A stretch of 64,000 bases of DNA from positions 6,138,001 to 6,202,000 of the forward strand of contig NZ_CP051774.1 of NCBI RefSeq assembly GCF_012913485.1, in the 5' to 3' direction. The notes beneath the pieces are model-generated. The model did not search any database and was not told the DNA's origin. It saw nothing but the letters and a program-made list of their open reading frames with translations. Positions 9,770 through 17,738 of this stretch are shown here, one piece after another (the first letter of the stretch is position 1; each line of letters opens with the position of its first letter). The position numbers were made by a program, and so were the translations under genes. The stretch comes from Luteolibacter luteus (GTDB lineage: Bacteria > Verrucomicrobiota > Verrucomicrobiia > Verrucomicrobiales > Akkermansiaceae).

Positions 9770-11011
9770 TCAGGAGGATCTGCGAGCTTTCACTTCCTTG
9801 ACTGTCCTGACTCTCTTGGATGAGGACTTGGTTGCCGGTCTCGATTTCGTCCTCATTCCGTCTTTGGCTGCCTCGATCGCTTTCCTGACTCGTCCTCTGC
9901 TCGCCGCCCCGATTACCGCAGTCGGTGGCAATCCCTCATTACAGGTGAGCGACAATCTTTTCTCAATCCACTTCGCTTTGTAGATCCATTTTCCCAGAGT
10001 CTTCTCGAAGGACTGGCAGAAATTGTCGGAGGGGCCCAAGTCCTCAATTTGTTGTTGCAGGTCAGCGATTTCCGGATCCCTCTGCTCAGGGTTGGTCTTG
10101 CGCTTCTCTTTCTTAGAAGCTTTTGCTTCGGATAGCCGCTCCTTCAGAGTGTTCTCCAAGTTGTTTCTCAACGAGTCCGCGGTTTGTGAGAGAAAATAGC
10201 GATCTAACGCAACGAGATATATTAAAACACCGCCTGGCAACTCCTGTAGCATCCGGCATGGTTCCGTATCGCCTATAAGGGTGAGGAACAATCGCAGCTT
10301 TGCTTCCAAGGCTTTGCTGTCCGCAGGTTCAGATTCAATTTGTGGAGCATCCGGCCATTCTCGCCCGCGGCCCGAATTCCTGGCGAAGTTCATCAGGATA
10401 GGAGTGTAGAACCGGCCGGACTTGGTCGAAGCGGATCTATTCCGGTCAATTTCCCGGATGAGACCAGCGGGAGAAAATCGTGTTTCGAACAAGCGAGTGA
10501 CCGAGATATCCCAAAATTCGACGAGCTGAGACCGGGTGCCCTCCCCGTAGAGAAATTGATTCCGGAACAGCAATTGCGAATAGCCCCGGCCCATGACGAC
10601 TAAAGCATCTCGAACCTCTCCATCAACTTCGATTGCCGCGGCCTTTAGCCTCTGCACCCGACCCTCAAGGATTGCCGCGTCTTTCTCGTAGGAATCATCC
10701 TGGAAAGACCTGCCACATTTGACAGCCCCTCGAAGAAAAACGGGAACCGTGTTAACGAGGAGCAATTCCCGGATGTGTGTTAGAACGACCATCAATTTCG
10801 AGAGATCCGACGTCTGGAAGAAACAACTATCTATCCAAGGTCGGGATTCGAGATTGCCGATAGCATTCAAGGTGGTCCTAATGACTGTACGGAAAAGCCC
10901 TACCCTATTGGTGTAGCTGTCATTGTCCTCCTCGGCTAGATCGTGAATGCCCACCATCTCGATGAGCGCCGAATAAAACTTCTCCTTAGGCGGATTGTTG
11001 TTTGAGCTCAT
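9770..11011 (-). CDS. Unknown 413-aa protein, third gene of trypsin/Trypco1 island
   Basis: No family was recognised. The protein is 413 residues and looks cytosolic, with no signal peptide or clear membrane helix. The first 280 residues look alpha-helical (repeated LRLFLTLIG and IYLVALDRYFL-type amphipathic stretches). Residues about 290-335 are charged and coiled-coil-like (LKERLSEAKASKKEKRK), and the C-terminal 40 residues are strongly basic (RPATKSSSKRVRTVKEVKARR), which could bind nucleic acid. It starts 13 bp after the protease stop, so it is very likely co-transcribed. Its base composition is clearly AT-richer than the flanks, and AGA and ATA-type codons are common. By position it may be the effector or target partner of the protease; this is inference. 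Confidence 0.72.
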   Translation of the reverse strand: MSSNNNPPKEKFYSALIEMVGIHDLAEEDNDSYTNRVGLFRTVIRTTLNAIGNLESRPWIDSCFFQTSDLSKLMVVLTHIRELLLVNTVPVFLRGAVKCGRSFQDDSYEKDAAILEGRVQRLKAAAIEVDGEVRDALVVMGRGYSQLLFRNQFLYGEGTRSQLVEFWDISVTRLFETRFSPAGLIREIDRNRSASTKSGRFYTPILMNFARNSGRGREWPDAPQIESEPADSKALEAKLRLFLTLIGDTEPCRMLQELPGGVLIYLVALDRYFLSQTADSLRNNLENTLKERLSEAKASKKEKRKTNPEQRDPEIADLQQQIEDLGPSDNFCQSFEKTLGKWIYKAKWIEKRLSLTCNEGLPPTAVIGAASRGRVRKAIEAAKDGMRTKSRPATKSSSKRVRTVKEVKARRSS

Positions 11012-11024
11012 GGGTGCGGCTGAG

Positions 11025-12806
11025 TTAAGGAACAGGATCGCGCGGATCCAGATTCGCTAGATTCCCTTTCGGTCCACCAGCCTCCCTAGCTAGATCAATG
11101 ACAATAAGCTGCACGTAGGGTGCCAAATCCGCGAAAGAAGGCAATTCGGAAAGCGGGAAACAGGCTGTCTGCTTCAGGTGCCATTTCGTTCGTTTGAATA
11201 GAGCAAGGATTCTGTGTCTTTCGGCCTCCGTGGCAGGGGTCTTCACTGAGACCGCGACCAAGACACGAGAAAAGCCGGAGCATCCTCGGGAGGTCTGCTC
11301 CGATTGAAGCCGCGCGATCTTCCTGCCGGTTTTCTTTATGCTGAATTGCCCTAGCAGTTTGGGATAGGCGGACAACCGAGAGGTCAAGCGATCGGAAATC
11401 TCCACCCAATCTGTCAGGATGACACCGTTCTCTTCTGGTACCGCAAGAACGCCGGGCATCAGCCAAGAGTCGACGAAATGCCTCCAAAGATGCTCGTATT
11501 TTTCCACATCCAGCAAGCCGCGCGAGCAGCGGCAACCAGAAGCGATGGTGAGGCATGGTTCCCCGGTATAATGCCTGACGAAAGCCTTCTTTTCGTCGTC
11601 GAAATGCCTCCGGCTGTGTAAGGCGGAATACATGCCGGGGAGGAAATCCGAGCGGTAGAACATGTTTATGTCCAAGATGACGTCTAAGACGAGATCCATG
11701 ATCTTGCCTGAAACCTTCTCGAAATTCCTCCCTGTCACCTCAGCGCGACCGGCGGTCAGCTGCACAGCTATTCGCTCGCCGGGTTTCCATCCCACGACGA
11801 GCCCGTGGGCAGAAGAAATCGGAAGGTCTGTCCAAGGCACCTCAGGAAGCCCCGAGCTGAAGTCTACCACCGTTCTCACGAATGCCAGAGTCTCCGGGCC
11901 AAGCGGATCTATATTGTTTCTCGGGTCAAGGAAGCCCCAATCGGTCAGCGGCGGTGTGGCATATCGCACCACGAGTTCCGGAGAAAGGGTGACCCGTGTC
12001 TTTCCGGGAAAGAACCGAACCCTTCGGAGGATATCGAGGCATTCTCCAAAGCGATCACTATAAATCTGCTGAAATTGTCCCAGAAGCTCCCCTCCTGCGC
12101 AGAGATAGTTCTCGGCGACCGCTACCACGGTTCTCCGGCAGGCCGCTCCAGCAAGCTGTGGCGGATCGAATTTCGCCTCGGGAATCCTCATCGGAGGAGG
12201 CGGTTCGAGCCATTTCCGGGCAGAGGGAAGGCTACGCAACCTCTCAAGAGGCATGAGCAAATGGATTCGGTCATTCGAGTCCCCTTGGCCACGAGGACTA
12301 ACGTGCGTCTGAATGGCAAACGCCTTTCGCGTCCCACGCAGCAGGAGAGGCGCTCCGCTCGCACCGAGCCAAAGAGGAGCATTGGCTTGCCCGGAAAGGG
12401 TCCATCCGGTTTGACGGGAACTCGGATTACGTTGTCTTCCAAGAATGCTTCCCAAAAAGGGCACCAACTCGAAATGGTCGCCTATGGGTTTGGGTGCAGT
12501 CCCGGTGTAACTAGCCCCTTCAGGGACTCCGCCATTGTGAAGTTCCAAGGAAGGAGCTGCGGGGCGGTAATCACGGATTTTGAGAATAGAGTAATCAAGG
12601 TAGTGATTCCCCTGCGAGGGAAGACCCAAGTCTACGATTTCAAAGCGGTAGGACTTCGAGGGATCATCAAAGAACCTGAGTTCCCCGTCGAGGTTATCGC
12701 GGAAATGATGTCCTGCGCTTAACGCTATGCCATCTCTTCTTATAAGAAACGCGGTACCGACCAAGCTGCCCCCTCTGTAGAGAGCAAGTAAGGATCTCTC
12801 TGGCAT
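11025..12806 (-). CDS. Trypsin-like serine protease with large unknown C-terminal region
   Basis: A 593-residue protein. Residues 1-200 form a trypsin-like domain with an apparent complete triad: His33 in LSAGHH, Asp71 in YLDYSIL, Ser150 in GASGAP. No signal peptide is present, so it is probably a cytosolic effector rather than a secreted degradative enzyme. Residues 220-593 match no family I recognise; they include a Cys group (Cys418, Cys425, Cys427) and a long alpha/beta stretch. The start at 12806 is chosen because its ATG overlaps the upstream TGA and follows GGAGG by 6 nt; an in-frame ATG at 12830 would add eight residues inside the upstream gene. The association with Trypco1 is typical of NTP-regulated bacterial conflict systems. 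Confidence 0.85.
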   Translation of the reverse strand: MPERSLLALYRGGSLVGTAFLIRRDGIALSAGHHFRDNLDGELRFFDDPSKSYRFEIVDLGLPSQGNHYLDYSILKIRDYRPAAPSLELHNGGVPEGASYTGTAPKPIGDHFELVPFLGSILGRQRNPSSRQTGWTLSGQANAPLWLGASGAPLLLRGTRKAFAIQTHVSPRGQGDSNDRIHLLMPLERLRSLPSARKWLEPPPPMRIPEAKFDPPQLAGAACRRTVVAVAENYLCAGGELLGQFQQIYSDRFGECLDILRRVRFFPGKTRVTLSPELVVRYATPPLTDWGFLDPRNNIDPLGPETLAFVRTVVDFSSGLPEVPWTDLPISSAHGLVVGWKPGERIAVQLTAGRAEVTGRNFEKVSGKIMDLVLDVILDINMFYRSDFLPGMYSALHSRRHFDDEKKAFVRHYTGEPCLTIASGCRCSRGLLDVEKYEHLWRHFVDSWLMPGVLAVPEENGVILTDWVEISDRLTSRLSAYPKLLGQFSIKKTGRKIARLQSEQTSRGCSGFSRVLVAVSVKTPATEAERHRILALFKRTKWHLKQTACFPLSELPSFADLAPYVQLIVIDLAREAGGPKGNLANLDPRDPVP

Positions 12807-13123
12807 CACGCACCTCCCTTTTTGCTCCACTTCACGGAAACCTCAAATGAAGAGGCGCCCGAAAACTCACCGATCACAAGATTGCCTTTGGCATTCAGCC
12901 CAAAAGAAAATTTCACGGCAAGCTCGGAAGGCATCTCGATTCGTGAGACTTCTTGGCCGATCTCGCTGTGGATAACATGGATGGCTTTGGCCAAATCTGA
13001 GGCTATCTCCCGGGCATTTTTTGCAACCTTCTCAGCTACACCGCTTTCCACAAAATGTTCTCCGGCTGCACCTACGGGAATGATTACGACTTTCGAGGAT
13101 TCATCTAATGATACGCTTATCAT
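12806..13123 (-). CDS. Trypsin-co-occurring domain 1 (Trypco1) protein
   Basis: A 105-residue protein resembling Trypco1: a short N-terminal strand (SKVVIIPVG), a central helix with regularly spaced hydrophobics (VAKNAREIASDLAKAI), then SELAVKFSFGLNAKGNLVIG and a closing strand FEVSVKW. The family is known from computational work on bacterial conflict systems, where it sits next to trypsin-like or caspase-like proteases, as it does here. It may act as an inhibitor, adaptor or signal-sensing partner; this is not established. Its stop overlaps the protease start (TGATG), so the two are translationally coupled. No good Shine-Dalgarno is visible before its own ATG. Confidence 0.78.
   Translation of the reverse strand: MISVSLDESSKVVIIPVGAAGEHFVESGVAEKVAKNAREIASDLAKAIHVIHSEIGQEVSRIEMPSELAVKFSFGLNAKGNLVIGEFSGASSFEVSVKWSKKGGA
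12813..12817 (-). promoter_or_regulatory. Ribosome binding site that fixes the protease start
   Basis: On the minus strand GGAGG lies six bases before the ATG at 12806, inside the last codons of the Trypco1 gene. It supports the 593-residue start over the longer in-frame ATG at 12830. Confidence 0.65.
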
Positions 13124-13494
13124 AAGGGAGGGGGTGGGAGCCGCAAAGAAGCACCAACGCGGTTTCTAACCATTAACCAATCGGGGGCTGGTGATGCAAG
13201 CGGGATTTTGGCTAATTCAGTAATGGGTCTCGGTTTTCCATGTCTCAACTCGATTTGATCTCGTGACAAGGGTGGTATATGTGACGAATTTACTGCCTCC
13301 TTCCCATGGTCATTGGGTTGTTGTCATCGGGGAAAGTGATCTTGTGATATCGATGTCAACGACTACTGGAGCTAACCCAATTCTAAAGACTACGTCTTTT
13401 GCCAACGCAGAGGGCAATCAGCTCGATGGTGTTCTTCGAAGAGGCTGTTTTCCCCTATCCACCCCGCCCCACAGGGTACACCATCCACCCATCC
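13124..13494. other. Non-coding gap at the right border of the conflict island
   Basis: 371 bp between divergent genes. The left two thirds share the AT-richer composition of the island; composition returns to GC-rich at about 13430. No convincing gene is seen: the open frames here only continue as shadows of the M48 gene. It must hold the promoters of both the island operon and the M48 gene, but no strong -35/-10 pair was found, and no direct repeat marking an insertion site was seen. Confidence 0.5.
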
Positions 13495-14745
13495 ATGGAG
13501 CTGAACGCCCTCGCTATCCTGATCCTCATTGCCCTCTTCGCGCTGTGGAAGCTGGATTTCATCGCCACCATCCTGAATCTCAAGGCCCTTTCCCCGGATC
13601 TCCCGAAGGAGTTCTCGGACGTCTTCGATGCCGAACGCTACGCGAAGTCCCAGGCCTACACCCGCGAGTCGGCACGCTTTGAGATCATCCACTCCACTTT
13701 CTCCCTCACCACCCTGCTTGTCTTCTGGTTCATCGGCGGCTTCGGCTGGCTGGACGATTGGGCGCGCACGATCTTCGGCGATGGCATCCCGGCCGGGCTC
13801 TTCTTCCTCAGCGCGCTCTTCATCGGCCACACGCTGCTGCACCTCCCTTTCTCGATCTACGATACCTTCGTGATCGAGGAAAAATACGGCTTCAACAAGA
13901 CCACGCCGAAGACCTTCGTCATCGACCAGATCAAGGGCCTCTTCCTTGCCGCGCTGATCGGCCTGCCGCTCGCCGCGGGCATCCTGTGGATCTTTGAAAA
14001 GGTCCCGAATGCCTGGCTCTGGGCATGGGGACTCTTCGTCGCCTTCCAACTCTTCCTCACCTGGCTGGCCCCGAGCGTGATCCTGCCGCTTTTCAACAAG
14101 TTCACCCCGATGGAAGATGGCCCGCTTCGCCAGGCCATCCAGGCGATGGCTGCGAAATGCGGCTTCCCACTCGGCGAAATCTCGGTGATGGATGGCTCGA
14201 AGCGCTCGACCAAGGCGAACGCCTTCTTCACCGGCTTCGGCAAGAACAAGAAGATCGCCCTCTACGACACGCTGGTCGAAGAGCAGACTCAGGATGAACT
14301 CGTCGCCGTGCTTGCACATGAGATCGGCCACTTCAAGCTGAAGCACATCATCCAGCGCCTCGTCGTCTCCATGCTGCAGGCCGGAGCCCTCTTCTTCCTG
14401 CTCGGCCTGGTGACCGACCCGCACGGCAAGTTCTCCCGCGAGCTCTTCGATGCCTTCGGCGTGCAGAAAATCTCACCGCACGTCGGTCTCGTCCTCTTCA
14501 GCCTGCTCTTCGCCCCGGTCAGCCGCCTGCTTGGCATCGCCGCGAATGCTTGGTCCCGGAAGCATGAGTTCGAGGCCGATGCCTTCGCCGCGAACGCCAC
14601 CGGACAACCGGAGTCGCTGGTCACCGCGCTAAAGAAGCTCTCCGCGAAGAACCTCTCCAATCTAACACCCCACCCCTTCCGCGTCTTCCTCGACTACTCC
14701 CACCCGCCCGTTCTCGTGCGGATCCATGCGCTGCGAGCTCGCTGA
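13495..14745 (+). CDS. M48 family metalloprotease (Ste24/CAAX prenyl protease 1-like)
   Basis: A 416-residue integral membrane zinc protease. The N-terminal half has several membrane segments (for example LLVFWFIGGFGWL and LFLAALIGLPLAAGILWI) and the family-typical YGFNKTT sequence. The zinc-binding HEIGH is at residues 275-279 and the third ligand lies in EFEADAFA near residue 360. Ste24-type enzymes cleave C-terminal CAAX peptides in eukaryotes; in bacteria they probably take part in membrane protein quality control. The ATG at 13495 gives the normal family N-terminus; an in-frame extension to 13399 reads into non-coding sequence. It is followed after 6 bp by a small membrane protein gene. 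Confidence 0.93.
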   Translation: MELNALAILILIALFALWKLDFIATILNLKALSPDLPKEFSDVFDAERYAKSQAYTRESARFEIIHSTFSLTTLLVFWFIGGFGWLDDWARTIFGDGIPAGLFFLSALFIGHTLLHLPFSIYDTFVIEEKYGFNKTTPKTFVIDQIKGLFLAALIGLPLAAGILWIFEKVPNAWLWAWGLFVAFQLFLTWLAPSVILPLFNKFTPMEDGPLRQAIQAMAAKCGFPLGEISVMDGSKRSTKANAFFTGFGKNKKIALYDTLVEEQTQDELVAVLAHEIGHFKLKHIIQRLVVSMLQAGALFFLLGLVTDPHGKFSRELFDAFGVQKISPHVGLVLFSLLFAPVSRLLGIAANAWSRKHEFEADAFAANATGQPESLVTALKKLSAKNLSNLTPHPFRVFLDYSHPPVLVRIHALRAR

Positions 14746-14751
14746 GTCCTG

Positions 14752-15159
14752 ATGAACCAGGACCCCCGCCCTCGTCCTGGGAAACGATTCTGGATCGTGC
14801 TGGCGGTCGTTCTCCTGATGGCGGCAAACATCGCAGTCCACGGCTGGGATTGCTGGGGGCGTCGTCCCGGAGGCTCCATCTCGGCGGGGTTATATGTCGC
14901 GGTGCTCCTCCTCTCCCTGCCGTCTTTGGGGGGATTGTTTCGCCCTTCTCGCGAGATCATTGATAGGCGCTTGGGTTGCAGCCTCATGTATTTGGGCGTG
15001 CTCCTTGACGTGGGTCACCTCGCCCTCAATGTGGCATTCGGGCCATACATCTTCACTTCCGCCCATGGAGGCACCTTGGTTTACACTGCGGCTTTCCTTT
15101 CATGCGTCATTGTTGCGATCATGCCGGATTTGGTGAGAATGGCGTTTTCATCCCGCTAG
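14752..15159 (+). CDS. Small four-helix membrane protein, unknown
   Basis: A 135-residue hypothetical protein with about four hydrophobic helices: FWIVLAVVLLMAANIAV, LYVAVLLLSLPSLGGLF, LMYLGVLLDVGHLALNVAF and VYTAAFLSCVIVAIM. No family was recognised. It starts 6 bp after the M48 protease stop, so it is probably in the same transcript. Its codon use is slightly less GC-biased than the M48 gene. It could be an accessory membrane protein or simply an orphan. Confidence 0.6.
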   Translation: MNQDPRPRPGKRFWIVLAVVLLMAANIAVHGWDCWGRRPGGSISAGLYVAVLLLSLPSLGGLFRPSREIIDRRLGCSLMYLGVLLDVGHLALNVAFGPYIFTSAHGGTLVYTAAFLSCVIVAIMPDLVRMAFSSR

Positions 15160-15330
15160 CGCCCATGGCTCATGCTTGGAGGGATCTCTGGCAGTAGAAG
15201 CCGCCCGCGACCCTATGAGAAGCTGGGGTCACCATGAGCGCCCCCTGTAGATCGAACCCCTCCACGACGTCACCGGGGGGCAATGGAATTGAAGAACTTT
15301 TCAACTGCCAAACTGCTGGCCTCCGGAGCA

Positions 15331-15369
15331 CACCTGTTAAATTTTCTCTTTTTAACAGGCGGAACAGGC
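15331..15369 (+). repeat. 39-bp hairpin repeat, copy A
   Basis: It contains the inverted repeat CCTGTTAAA / TTTAACAGG (9-bp arms) followed by CGGAACAGGC. A second copy lies at 28012-28050 in inverse orientation and matches at 34 of 39 positions by hand alignment. Sequence outside the 39 bp does not match. Probably a dispersed non-coding element. Confidence 0.7.
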
Positions 15370-15394
15370 CGGAAATTCAGCGGTCCCCGGCTGA

Positions 15395-15499
15395 CTTGGA
15401 CGCGGATGGGTGCCCCATCATGGCTATTACGCCACCTTTTTCACCCATCCGGACGGTTTGAAATATGGGTTCGTTCTCATCGCGAACCGAATTCCGTAT
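15395..15499 (+). pseudogene. Possible remnant of a VOC/glyoxalase-family gene
   Basis: After an in-frame stop (15392-15394), the frame reads HHGYYATFFTHPDGLKYGFV. This resembles the last strand of VOC-superfamily proteins, where YYAxFFxDPDGxKxE(F/V) carries the metal-ligand Glu; here that position is Gly (KYGF), so the site would be dead even if expressed. Nothing upstream in any frame supplies the rest of a VOC domain. Chance similarity remains possible. Confidence 0.35.
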
Positions 15500-15606
15500 G
15501 ACCAAGTATTCGATGTTGCGGAAGGCACCGGCCCGGAGATTCTGGAGACCGGCAACCGGCGCTTCCCAGACAATCGCCAATCCGAAATCCGCAACCGCCA
15601 ATCCCG

Positions 15607-16623
15607 ATGTATTCTTCCGATCCTTCCCGCTACGATGGCCGCATGCCTTACCGCCGTTGCGGCGATTCCGGGCTCCTGCTTCCCGAGATCTCCCTCGGCT
15701 GCTGGCACAATTTCGGCCATGTCGATGATCAGAACGAAGCCCGCGCCATCCTGCGCCGCGCTTTCGATCGCGGGATCACCCATTTCGACCTGGCGAACAA
15801 CTACGGCCCGCCGGCTGGCAGCGCGGAAGAGAACGTCGGCCGCATCCTCGCGGAAGACTTCGCCGCCCATCGCGATGAATTGATCATCTCCTCCAAGGCC
15901 GGCCACGATATGTGGCAGGGCCCGTATGGCGAGTGGGGTTCGCGCAAGCACGTCCTCGCCTCGCTGGACCAATCGTTGAAGCGCCTGCGCCTCGACTACG
16001 TGGATATCTTTTACTCCCACCGCCCGGATCCGAAGACGAACCTGGAAGAGACGATGTCCGCCCTGGCCACCGCCGTGCAATCCGGGCGCGCGCTCTACGT
16101 GGGCCTCTCCAAGTATCCGCTGAAGATGCTGAAAAAGGCGGTGAAGATCCTCAAGGAGATGGGCGTGAACTGCCTGATCTATCAGCCGCCCTATTCGATC
16201 CTGAACCGCTGGCCGGAAGCCGAAGGCATTCACGATTGGCTGGAGGACAAAGGCATCGGCTCCATCGTCTTCAGCCCGCTCGCCCAAGGCATGCTCACCG
16301 GCAAATACGTCGATGGCATCCCGGATGGCTCCCGTGCCGCTCGCGCCGAGGGCTTCCTGAAAACTTCCCAGGTGGAAGCCCAGATCGAGAAAATCCGCGC
16401 CCTTCACCAGATCGCCTCCGAGCGCGGCATCAGCCTGCAGCACCTCGCCCTGCGCTGGGTGCTCGATCAAAGCGCCGTAACCTCGGCCATCATCGGTGCC
16501 CGCACCGTGGCCCAGCTCGATGACTCGATCGCCGCCCTTCAGGCGCCCTCGCTCGACCGCGACGCGCTGGAGTTGATCGACTCCATCTCGCCTGCGGTGA
16601 AGAAAGACGACGCGGAAGCATGA
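15607..16623 (+). CDS. Aldo/keto reductase, YghZ/MgrA (AKR14)-like
   Basis: A 338-residue NADPH-dependent reductase. The N-terminal RYDGRMPYRRCGDSGLLLP and GCWHNFG are typical of the YghZ subgroup (L-glyceraldehyde 3-phosphate / methylglyoxal reductase) and support the 15607 start rather than the ATG at 15643. The catalytic set is present: Asp and Tyr in FDLANNYG, Lys in SSKAG and His in FYSHRPD. The C-terminal cofactor segment reads SAIIGARTVAQLDDS. It probably detoxifies reactive aldehydes in the cytosol. It is convergent with the next gene across a hairpin. Confidence 0.92.
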   Translation: MYSSDPSRYDGRMPYRRCGDSGLLLPEISLGCWHNFGHVDDQNEARAILRRAFDRGITHFDLANNYGPPAGSAEENVGRILAEDFAAHRDELIISSKAGHDMWQGPYGEWGSRKHVLASLDQSLKRLRLDYVDIFYSHRPDPKTNLEETMSALATAVQSGRALYVGLSKYPLKMLKKAVKILKEMGVNCLIYQPPYSILNRWPEAEGIHDWLEDKGIGSIVFSPLAQGMLTGKYVDGIPDGSRAARAEGFLKTSQVEAQIEKIRALHQIASERGISLQHLALRWVLDQSAVTSAIIGARTVAQLDDSIAALQAPSLDRDALELIDSISPAVKKDDAEA

Positions 16624-16633
16624 CCTCTTTGGG

Positions 16634-16665
16634 GCGCCGATCTCCGGCGATCTCCGGATCGGCGC
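16634..16665. terminator. Hairpin between convergent genes
   Basis: Perfect 9-bp stem GCGCCGATC / GATCGGCGC with a 14-nt loop, in the 45 bp between the aldo/keto reductase and the minus-strand gene ending at 16669. It probably works as a bidirectional terminator, although no long T-tract follows. The sequence also resembles dispersed CGCCGATC palindromes. Confidence 0.5.
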
Positions 16666-16668
16666 TCC

Positions 16669-17589
16669 TTACTTCTTCTCCCGCGGCTCCTGCGAGGCGG
16701 ATACCGGGATCGGCTTCAGCTCGGGCAAGGGCGCCGGAGCAAAAGCCTTCCGGATCTGCTCCGGCGTGCCGATCTTCAGCTGGATCGAGTAGTCATGCCG
16801 GAAGCCCGGCTTGATCGACATCGTCCGGATCGGCGCGAAGTAGGAGCAGCCCATGCCACCCGGTCCCGGCGGTCCTTGGAAGCGATAGCAGGTGATCTCC
16901 TTGGTGCCCGGGAAGTGGACGCCCAGTCCGCGGCCATCCGGCCCGATGAAAGCCGCCCATTCCTCATCGCAGCGGCGCTGCTCATTCGGCCAGCCGGGCA
17001 CGCTCTCGCTGAGCTTCTCGCCGGCCCACGGCTTGTCGCCGGTGTAGAGCACCAGCTTCGGCAAGGCGAAGTCCATGAAGACCGCGGGCAGCTCCTGATG
17101 CACCGGCGGATGCTCGGTGCTGCCATTGTAGGCGAAGCGGAAGCGGATCGTCGCCACATCCTCCTGGAGCGTGATCCACTCCTCCATCTGGCAATCCTCC
17201 AAGATCTCGCCGCCGGCCCAATTCACCGGCATGCTCTTCACGTAAAGCTCTGCGTCCGAGCGCTTCTCCTCCAGCACCTTGGCAGGCTTGCCCTGATAGT
17301 GGCCGCCCTGCACCGGATTCCAGCGCCAATCCTTGTCGCCCCACTTCGAGCCATCCGGCGCGCCATAGTAGGACTGCTGGATGAAGCGGCCGCGGTCGGC
17401 GTGATTGAGCAGGTTCGGCCCGTCGGGCAGCTCGCTGAACCAGAACACGGCGCCACCGGACGACATGTCGACGCCGATCTTCACCTTTCCATTCTCAAGG
17501 AACTGCGTCTGCGAGGCCACCTCCGGCTCATTGGCAAGGAGGCATCCCGCCCACGCCGTGAACCCGGAAATGAGGAACTTCTGCCACAT
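16669..17589 (-). CDS. Secreted protein of unknown function
   Basis: A 306-residue protein from the ATG at 17589, which gives a proper signal peptide (FLISGFTAWAGCLLA); an upstream in-frame ATG at 17637 would place 16 charged residues before it. The body is beta-rich with many Trp and Tyr residues (WGDKDWRWNPVQGG, GGMGCSYFAPIRTM), as in carbohydrate-active or sugar-binding beta-sandwich proteins, but no family was recognised. It is divergent from the DUF5722 gene, and the two may be co-regulated. The C-terminus is Pro/Lys-rich. Confidence 0.7.
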   Translation of the reverse strand: MWQKFLISGFTAWAGCLLANEPEVASQTQFLENGKVKIGVDMSSGGAVFWFSELPDGPNLLNHADRGRFIQQSYYGAPDGSKWGDKDWRWNPVQGGHYQGKPAKVLEEKRSDAELYVKSMPVNWAGGEILEDCQMEEWITLQEDVATIRFRFAYNGSTEHPPVHQELPAVFMDFALPKLVLYTGDKPWAGEKLSESVPGWPNEQRRCDEEWAAFIGPDGRGLGVHFPGTKEITCYRFQGPPGPGGMGCSYFAPIRTMSIKPGFRHDYSIQLKIGTPEQIRKAFAPAPLPELKPIPVSASQEPREKK

Positions 17590-17738
17590 ATGAGGCCTAC
17601 GCCGGAAAGAATGGCTTCCTGTCATACGTCTCACCACGATCTTGCGCTCCTTTTCAATAATTTGCGGATCCTAGGCCGCTATGCCCCGTCTCTTTCCGTC
17701 CCCTGGAGCGGGCGCGGTTCCATTTTCTCCCTGTGTCC

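Larger units (their letters stand above)
15160..15606. other. 447-bp intergenic stretch with a hairpin repeat and a VOC-like fragment
   Basis: No intact gene is visible. The stretch holds one copy of a 39-bp dispersed hairpin repeat (15331-15369) and a short open fragment resembling the end of a glyoxalase/VOC protein (15395-15499). The region ends in a run of CGCCAATCC-like phrases just before the aldo/keto reductase start. It looks like decayed accessory DNA. Confidence 0.5.

Noticed and set aside
13160-13200. TTGCAT / TTAATG with 17-bp spacing as promoter of the conflict island
   Set aside because: Only three of six matches in each box; not strong enough to call.
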